Under the pieces are notes generated by a model. It was not told the origin of the DNA. It did not search any database and worked only from the letters and a program-made list of their open reading frames with translations. Positions 58,665-64,000 of a DNA stretch of 64,000 nucleotides are shown here, piece after piece; position 1 is the first letter of the stretch, and every line of letters starts with the position of its first letter. Source of the DNA: Paenibacillus sp. FSL R7-0204 (lineage in GTDB: Bacteria > Bacillota > Bacilli > Paenibacillales > Paenibacillaceae); assembly GCF_038002225.1 (NCBI RefSeq), contig NZ_JBBOCA010000001.1, positions 7,378,001 through 7,442,000 of the forward strand. Direction: 5' to 3'. Made by a program: the position numbers and the translations under genes.

Positions 58665-59818
58665 GCCGTTTCCCCATCCTTTCCATCCTTAACTACTCTT
58701 GGTGTGACCACCGTCAGCCGGGTTCCCCCGCCGGGACCCGGAGCAAGCGTCAGTGAACCGTCAATCAGGGCCAGCCGCTCGCCCATTCCCTTCATGCCAT
58801 TGCCGTCCCGTCGATCCGTGCTCTCCGAGCCGCAGGCATCTACCCCTATGCCGTTATCCTCCAGCGTAATCTGTACCTCGCCGGGTGTCATTACGATGCT
58901 GATCCGGCACTGGTCCGCACGGCTGTGCTTGACGATGTTGGTCACGCCCTCCTTGATGCAGAGGCTGAGAATACTCTGCGTCAGATCGGATACGCCTAGC
59001 AGTGCTGCATCCCCTTCAACTTCAAGCGCGATCTCCGCACTGCGCAGCATCTCCGCTGCCTCAGCCAGCTCTTCGGCAACTGAGACTGCACGCATCTCTG
59101 AGACCAGCTCCCGCACCTGGCGCAACGCGGCCCGCGAGGTCCGCTGGATCTCACGGGCTTCCGCCTGCGCCCGCTCGGGATTTTTGACAACCAGCTTTTC
59201 AACAAGCTGGCTTTTCAGCGTAATCAGCGACAATGTATGTCCCATCGTGTCATGCAGATCGCGGGCGATGCGCATCCGTTCCTCGCGCTTGATCATCTCT
59301 CTAATCACCTCATTGGCCTGATCCAGCTCCTTCTCCAGCATCCTCCGCCGGTTCATGGAGCGGATACCGAAGGGAGTAATCAGCATCATCAGCGCAAAGG
59401 GCACCATGAACAGCAATCCCCCCGTGCTGTACATTTGATCCAGGGACAGCAGAGCCAACGCGATCAGCATAGCTGTGAATATGGCCAAGGCCCGTCTGAA
59501 CCGGTGCAAGTCGGTATACCAGCCGATAAAGTTGCTGGTGAAGAAGCCCATATACATGTTGTAGGGACTATAGACTACGGTTAGCACGACAATAATCAGC
59601 ATCTGCAGCCCCAGCCAGGCCGTATACGTTCTCTCTTCCGCCCAGTAGAGCTGGCGGTAAATCACCAGGAACAGCAGGAGCAGCGCCACTCCCCACATCA
59701 GCTTATAGCCGCTGTAGCCATCGAGATTCAGCACCGGGAACACCAGATAGAACAGCCAGATATAGGGGAAGAAGCCGAATCTTTTCGGAAATATCCGGAA
59801 CTGCTTACGTGCCACCAT
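58661..59818 (-). CDS. DesK-type histidine kinase (YvfT-like)
   Basis: The protein has 385 residues with about five N-terminal membrane helices (residues ~10-170), a coiled region, the HisKA_3 H-box RIARDLHDTMGHTLSLITL and an ATPase domain with ITLEDNGIGV and GNGMKGMGERLA. It could sense the membrane state or a membrane-active drug. The ATG at 59818 follows the permease stop by 3 bases. Confidence 0.91.
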   Translation of the reverse strand: MVARKQFRIFPKRFGFFPYIWLFYLVFPVLNLDGYSGYKLMWGVALLLLFLVIYRQLYWAEERTYTAWLGLQMLIIVVLTVVYSPYNMYMGFFTSNFIGWYTDLHRFRRALAIFTAMLIALALLSLDQMYSTGGLLFMVPFALMMLITPFGIRSMNRRRMLEKELDQANEVIREMIKREERMRIARDLHDTMGHTLSLITLKSQLVEKLVVKNPERAQAEAREIQRTSRAALRQVRELVSEMRAVSVAEELAEAAEMLRSAEIALEVEGDAALLGVSDLTQSILSLCIKEGVTNIVKHSRADQCRISIVMTPGEVQITLEDNGIGVDACGSESTDRRDGNGMKGMGERLALIDGSLTLAPGPGGGTRLTVVTPRVVKDGKDGETA

Positions 59819-59821
59819 GGA

Positions 59822-60562
59822 TTACACCGCTTCCTGTTTTCGCCTTATATAGACCGATAATAACATAAATACAGCCAGGTAACCGAGCAGCAGCAGTACG
59901 GCCTTCCACGACGGGGAATCTCCCGCTACAATCGCCCAGGCTCCATCTCCATAATTGTAGGACGGCAGCCAGTGTCCGATCTTCTGCATCAGCTTAGGCA
60001 TAATCTCCAGAGGCATCCACATGCCCCCGGCCACCGCCAGCCCCATATAGAGCACATTGCTCACCCCGCTGGCCGTATCCACCCGCTTCATGGACCCGAT
60101 AATCGTACCCAGCGCCAGAAAAGGCAGAGAGCCCGCAAGCAGCCACAGTCCGCTAAGCAGCCACTGCGCTGCTGTCAGCGATACCCCGTTAATCAGGTAC
60201 CCGGCTGCGAAAATGCACAGAACCGAGAACAGATGCATGATGCTCTGACCGAACATTTTGCCGAAAAAATATACCGAAGACGGCAGCGGAGTAATGCGGA
60301 TAAACGTATTCCAGCCCTGCGTCTGCTCCTGCACCAGCCGGACGCCGAGCGTCATAATCGCCGAGCCCATCACGCTGAAGGCCGCCATCGACATCAGATA
60401 ATGCGCCTGCCACTGCTTCGTATCGTCCGTCCCCGTATTCACCACCCGGGTGAAGATGAAGTAGAACATAATCGGCATGAGCAGCGACCAGAATACATAA
60501 TAGGGATTGCGGATAATCCGCAGCAGCTCTGCCTTGCACTGGGCCATCATAGGGTTCATCAT
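59822..60562 (-). CDS. ABC-2 type permease (YvfS-like)
   Basis: The protein has 246 residues with six hydrophobic helices and the ABC-2 pattern (YYVFWSLLMPIMFYFIFTRV; MSMAAFSVMGSAIMTLGVRL). It begins at ATG 60562, overlapping the ATPase stop by 4 bases, with a GAGGAGG site. Probable exporter of a hydrophobic or antibiotic compound. Confidence 0.9.
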   Translation of the reverse strand: MMNPMMAQCKAELLRIIRNPYYVFWSLLMPIMFYFIFTRVVNTGTDDTKQWQAHYLMSMAAFSVMGSAIMTLGVRLVQEQTQGWNTFIRITPLPSSVYFFGKMFGQSIMHLFSVLCIFAAGYLINGVSLTAAQWLLSGLWLLAGSLPFLALGTIIGSMKRVDTASGVSNVLYMGLAVAGGMWMPLEIMPKLMQKIGHWLPSYNYGDGAWAIVAGDSPSWKAVLLLLGYLAVFMLLSVYIRRKQEAV

Positions 60563-61470
60563 ACTGCCGCCTCCTCTTGATTCAGGGTCAATTGCTCGAA
60601 CGCTTCATCCAGCTTCCCCTGGTCGATCCGTACATCCTGCACCGCCAGTCCGTTCACGAAAATAGCCCGCAGCGCCTCATCCGTATTCCCTGTCGACACA
60701 TGCAGCCGTCCATCCTTCTCGTAGCAGCCTTCCACGGCTGGCAGCTCCAGCAATTGACTGCGCAGCAGCGCCGGGTCGCCGGACGCCAGGAAGGACAGCG
60801 ACTTCTTGACCAGTCTCGCCTTAATCTCATCCGGGCTTCCGTCCGCTGCCAGCACTCCCCGGTTGAACAGCAGAATCCGGTCCGCGATATCCTCCGCCTC
60901 CTGCAGATAATGGGTGCTGAACAGAATCGTCTTGCCCTGATCGGCCAGTCCCCGCACCCTCTCCCAGAAATGCCGCCGCGCTGTCGTATCCAGCCCCACC
61001 GTAGGCTCGTCAAAAAACAGCAGATCCGGGTTGCCCGCCAGCGCCAGCGCGAAGCTGAGACTGCGCTTTTGCCCGCCGGAGAGCTTCTCCGCATAGCGGT
61101 TCAGATCCGTCTCCCCCAGCCCCGTCGCCTGAAGCAGCACCTCCATCTCCATCGGCTGCGGATAATAGCTGCGGATCAGGGCCAAAAGCTCCCGGACCTT
61201 CAGCCGGTCCATGACGCTGACCTCCTGGAGCATGGCTCCGGTCCGCTGCTTCACCCTGACATCTGCCGGCTTAAGACCGAACACCGTCACGCTGCCCTCC
61301 GAGGGCTCAAGCAAGCCCAGAAGCATCGCCAGTGTAGTGGTTTTGCCGGCCCCGTTCGGGCCAAGCACCGCTGTGATCGAGCCGCGACTAATCGTAAAAC
61401 TCACCTGCTTTACCGCTTGCTTCTCCTGGAAGCTGCGGCTGACATTGTTCACTTCAATGACGTGTTCCAT
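60559..61470 (-). CDS. ABC transporter ATP-binding protein (YvfR-like)
   Basis: The protein has 303 residues. Walker A is GPNGAGKTTTLAML, the signature KLSGGQKRSLSFALALAG and Walker B LLFFDEPTVGLD. It has a GGAGGG site before the ATG. The ATPase-permease-kinase-regulator order is that of B. subtilis yvfRSTU. Confidence 0.93.
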   Translation of the reverse strand: MEHVIEVNNVSRSFQEKQAVKQVSFTISRGSITAVLGPNGAGKTTTLAMLLGLLEPSEGSVTVFGLKPADVRVKQRTGAMLQEVSVMDRLKVRELLALIRSYYPQPMEMEVLLQATGLGETDLNRYAEKLSGGQKRSLSFALALAGNPDLLFFDEPTVGLDTTARRHFWERVRGLADQGKTILFSTHYLQEAEDIADRILLFNRGVLAADGSPDEIKARLVKKSLSFLASGDPALLRSQLLELPAVEGCYEKDGRLHVSTGNTDEALRAIFVNGLAVQDVRIDQGKLDEAFEQLTLNQEEAAV

Positions 61471-61586
61471 CGTGTATCCCTCCGTGTCCTTCTGCCCTCT
61501 TGGCTATATTGCTATCGTACCGGAGACCGGAGAGAAGCATCAGTATGGACTGTCACCGATTCAAAGTGACAACTGTCACCCGGCAA

Positions 61587-61685
61587 CAAGTGGAAACGGC
61601 TTTACCGTCCTTTTAAAGACGGTACCGTTTCAGCGAGAAATAGAAGGATAATTTATCATGTGAAACATATAAGTTCTTATATTTA
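61587..61685 (+). repeat. Dispersed 98-bp hairpin element, family B copy 2
   Basis: This is the second copy of the unit at 36990-37088, with one base missing in the loop arm (TTTTAAA-GACGG). It abuts the terminator at 61691-61732, as copy 1 abuts the one at 37091. Confidence 0.88.
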
Positions 61686-61690
61686 AATAA

Positions 61691-61732
61691 AGCGCTCCTG
61701 TCCACGATTCCGTTATCGTAGCAGGAGCGCCT
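61691..61732 (-). terminator. Terminator after the TetR gene
   Basis: GCGCTCCTG (61692-61700) pairs with CAGGAGCGC (61722-61730). On the minus strand TTTATTT follows. Confidence 0.92.
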
Positions 61733-61743
61733 CCGTGTTCATA

Positions 61744-62331
61744 TTACTCAAACCTCAATTGTCCAATCGCCTGTTCCAGCATGTCGTTCAGCGTCTGACC
61801 TCCGGGAGGGGCGCTTACCCAATGGAAAACCGCTGTACGTATCGCTGCCATGAGCAGCGCGGCCAATAAGTCCGGATACAGGTCGAGCTTCACATCCTTG
61901 TGTGTACGTTCCGATATCACCTTGGCGAGCTCCCGCTCAATCTCGATCTCCACCTTCCGTGTCGCGCCGAACAATGCCGGATCATCACGAAGAAGGACTA
62001 TGCGTGCATACCACTGACGGTCTGTAGTCTCAGCGAATCCTTCAAGTACAGCGGTGCGGATGGAGTCCTGAAGCGGTTCATCTGAAGGGCGGCCGGCAAG
62101 GGTAACCGCTATACGCTCGGAACGCTGATATGCATTGCCAACCATTGCGGCTTCTTTGGAAGCAAAATAGTTGTTGAATGTCCGCAGGGAGACATTCGCG
62201 GCTGCGGCAATATCCTCCACGCGAACCTGGCTGGCCCCTTTCTCCATGGCAAGTCTGCAGGCTACATCACTTAGCGTCCGCCTGGTCTCTTCCTTTTTGC
62301 GTTCTCTTAATCCCTGTTTTTCAGTCGTCAT
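61744..62331 (-). CDS. TetR-family transcriptional regulator
   Basis: The protein has 195 residues. The N-terminal helix-turn-helix is VEDIAAAANVSLRTFNNYFASKEA. The C-terminal ligand-binding region is of the MftR/AcrR-like type. It lies 110 bases from the hydrolase gene on the same strand, with an inverted repeat between them that could be its target. Confidence 0.9.
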   Translation of the reverse strand: MTTEKQGLRERKKEETRRTLSDVACRLAMEKGASQVRVEDIAAAANVSLRTFNNYFASKEAAMVGNAYQRSERIAVTLAGRPSDEPLQDSIRTAVLEGFAETTDRQWYARIVLLRDDPALFGATRKVEIEIERELAKVISERTHKDVKLDLYPDLLAALLMAAIRTAVFHWVSAPPGGQTLNDMLEQAIGQLRFE

Positions 62332-62351
62332 GTCCGTCTATGTCTCCATTC

Positions 62352-62409
62352 CTGTATGTAGTCAATTCTGTATGTAATCAAAGGCCTGCGGTGCTGAAAA
62401 TTTCAGCAC
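62352..62409. promoter_or_regulatory. Candidate operator region between hydrolase and TetR genes
   Basis: CTGTATGTAGTCA and CTGTATGTAATCA are direct repeats 17 bases apart (62352 and 62369). Farther on, GTGCTGAAA-A-TTTCAGCAC (62391-62409) is a perfect palindrome. The latter might instead be the terminator of the hydrolase gene. Confidence 0.45.
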
Positions 62410-62440
62410 TACAGACCCTAGTATCATCTTGCGGAATTGT

Positions 62441-63703
62441 TTACTGCGCCACTGGAAGCTGAATGTTATAATCCAGTACCTCGTCCAGCCAGTCAAACAT
62501 CACCTGGTAGCTGAGCGGCAGATTGTTCAACTGACAGTGCAGGTCGGCACCATCCTCTTCCGTCCCCTTGAAGATCGCATTCTTCTTGTTCGGAGCCTTC
62601 TCATAAGTGTCTATCGCCTGCCGCTGCATCTCAGGATGCTCTGCTTCAGAATACATGGAGAGCAGGGGACATTTGACGTCCTTCGGGTCCACTTCGATGG
62701 CTTCCCTGGCTACATGATACCACTCGGCAATACTGTCGAAGCCGTGCGACCAAGCCGATCCGGCGAAGAGGACCTGGCCGGTGTATGGCATTTTCTTAGT
62801 CTGCTCCGCCGCTTCTTCTGCACTGCCCCGGAGAAACGAAGGCATGCCGCGTTCAATGAAGGACGCCATGGAGTACACCGGTGAGTTGGGCACAGCCGCT
62901 GCGAAACGGTCGTCACAGCTGGCATGCACCATCGTCTTGGCCCCGCCATAGCTCATGCCGCTGACCACCAGCCGCTCAGGGTCCACATCCGGACGGGCCA
63001 GAACGAAATCCGTGGTGGTTCTGTAGACATTATGCAGCTCCTCACGCGGGAAGTTCCGGGCTGTCGCCTCCGGCTCATAGAATCTGACGCATACATCATA
63101 CGGAAGATCTACGATCAGCGCGTTATATCCCCGGTCAATAGCCGCTTGCCCTCCGAGAAAATAGGTATCTTCCTTGTGCGTTTCCCCGCCGTTATGGAAA
63201 ATAATCGTTGGCTTAGGCGCATTCCCGTGCTCCGCCTTCAGGAAGCAGCCCGGGAACTTATACCCCTTGTATTCCACCTCGACCCACTCATGGGGAATCT
63301 GCTCAGACTTCGCATCAAGCGCCTTGCGGAAGCATTCCACACTTTTGCCGTGATACCGCGCGAAATCCGGTTCATCCGGAAAAGCCCCGTAAAAGGCTGC
63401 CCGGTAATACGAGTGGGCACGGATAAATGCCTCACTGGCGCTGATCAGATGGCCCTTCTTCAGGCAGTTCTCTGCCGTAGCTTCGATCTTAACGGCTTCC
63501 TTCTCGAATTCAGTCTTCCAGCTGGTCAAAGAGCTGGGATCGATGTTCCGTGCAAGCTTGAATACTTCACCCTGTGACACGCCGCCGCAGTGTACGAACG
63601 AGAGCAGCCACTGGAACGTAAATTCAATATCATCGCGTTCGAAGAATACCTTGTGCGTCAAACGTGCAGCCACCTTTGTCTCTTGCCCGTCTACCTGTAC
63701 CAT
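62441..63703 (-). CDS. Alpha/beta hydrolase (dihydropseudooxynicotine-hydrolase / FrsA-like)
   Basis: The protein has 420 residues. An N-terminal helical domain (~1-150) precedes the hydrolase fold. The nucleophile is the Ser in LVVSGMSYGGAKTMV; the C-terminal EEDGADLHCQLNNLP carries the catalytic His. The layout resembles 2,6-dihydropseudooxynicotine hydrolase (C-C bond hydrolases) and FrsA-type esterases. The substrate is unknown. It is likely regulated with the TetR gene. Confidence 0.85.
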   Translation of the reverse strand: MVQVDGQETKVAARLTHKVFFERDDIEFTFQWLLSFVHCGGVSQGEVFKLARNIDPSSLTSWKTEFEKEAVKIEATAENCLKKGHLISASEAFIRAHSYYRAAFYGAFPDEPDFARYHGKSVECFRKALDAKSEQIPHEWVEVEYKGYKFPGCFLKAEHGNAPKPTIIFHNGGETHKEDTYFLGGQAAIDRGYNALIVDLPYDVCVRFYEPEATARNFPREELHNVYRTTTDFVLARPDVDPERLVVSGMSYGGAKTMVHASCDDRFAAAVPNSPVYSMASFIERGMPSFLRGSAEEAAEQTKKMPYTGQVLFAGSAWSHGFDSIAEWYHVAREAIEVDPKDVKCPLLSMYSEAEHPEMQRQAIDTYEKAPNKKNAIFKGTEEDGADLHCQLNNLPLSYQVMFDWLDEVLDYNIQLPVAQ

Positions 63704-64000
63704 ACCATTCTCCTCCTTCTCGCATCTATGATTTCAAGATCATACGCAACAAAGCAGCCGCTAAGCTGAAGAGGGAATTTGGCTACGGCGCGATTCCGGG
63801 CCCGGGTGTTGGCGTCCAGCGAAATCCAACCTCTGACCAGATTTTAGCACTTTCCACATTTTTGCGCAACACGCAAAATTTCTTTTAATGCAATTTTGCA
63901 GTTAATGCAAAATAATTAAAAAGAAGATTACCCTCCCCTCGCTTCGGCTTACTCACCTTCACTCGAACCCATTGTATGTTGTTTTCGACATCCATTCACC
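63704..64000. other. Upstream region of the hydrolase gene with a family C repeat copy
   Basis: The stretch holds the promoter side of the hydrolase gene, an AT-rich region with TGCGCAACACGCAAAATTTC, and ATTGTATGTTGTTTTCGACA at 63971-63990 followed by TCCATTC, a diverged copy of the repeats at 44236-44318. No ORF is supported; the window ends here. Confidence 0.5.

Noticed and set aside
57978..59321. A 447-codon plus-strand ORF opposite the DesK/DesR-type genes
   Set aside because: It is the antisense frame of two recognisable two-component genes and carries no motif.

Overview
The window looks like a chromosomal segment of a Paenibacillus-type Firmicute. The signs are an S-layer-homology protein, many AGGAGG-type ribosome binding sites with GTG and TTG starts, YesM/YesN-type sensor-regulator pairs next to an LplABC-like sugar importer, sulfate and thiamine-precursor loci of Bacillus type, and several families of dispersed palindromic intergenic repeats. 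I saw no rRNA, tRNA, CRISPR array, complete insertion sequence or phage block. About 58 genes are supported. All calls come from reading the sequence; no database search was possible.

Layout. 1-3.1 kb: end of an SLH protein, then an ArsR-like regulator overlapping an MFS exporter, preceded by a promoter and a palindrome. 3.3-4.8 kb: a phosphatase and an AAC(3)-family acetyltransferase. 4.9-19.5 kb: a carbohydrate block read leftwards, with a LacI regulator, a GH30 glycosidase, a very large glycoside phosphorylase, a sugar ABC importer and its AraC-type two-component system. 19.7-28.5 kb: housekeeping and accessory genes (HNH nuclease, YwbE, serine dehydratase, NAD(P)HX repair enzyme, two GNATs, a decayed SDR pseudogene). 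28.5-31.9 kb: sulfate import operon (sbp, cysT, cysW, yezD). 32.3-38.3 kb: a membrane-anchored hydrolase, a lactonase-family protein, a GlsB-type stress protein, a CcdC-type protein and L-lactate dehydrogenase. 38.4-40.4 kb: a chemoreceptor.

40.6-44.8 kb is a compact metal-efflux module: a CadA-type ATPase and a CzcD-type exporter are divergent around two ArsR-type operators, and the zinc-sensing ArsR gene follows. 44.9-49.4 kb is a BcrA/LanFEG-like ABC-2 transporter with its own OmpR-type two-component system. 49.5-54.0 kb holds an EAL phosphodiesterase, a PNPOx-like protein, an MFS carrier and a divergent CorA-like membrane protein. 54.1-57.4 kb is a TPP-riboswitch-controlled ThiYXZ importer with an MTH1187-type thiamine-binding protein. 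58.0-61.5 kb is a second ABC-2 transporter with a DesK/DesR-type pair. 61.7-63.7 kb is a TetR regulator and a hydrolase.

The most interesting points are the GH30 plus giant phosphorylase locus with an operator-like match inside the transporter gene, the four families of dispersed hairpin repeats (one abutting terminators in both copies), the glycine-rich tandem insertion in the NAD(P)HX epimerase domain, and the CorA-like protein with a conserved GMN motif but a large unassigned N-terminal region.
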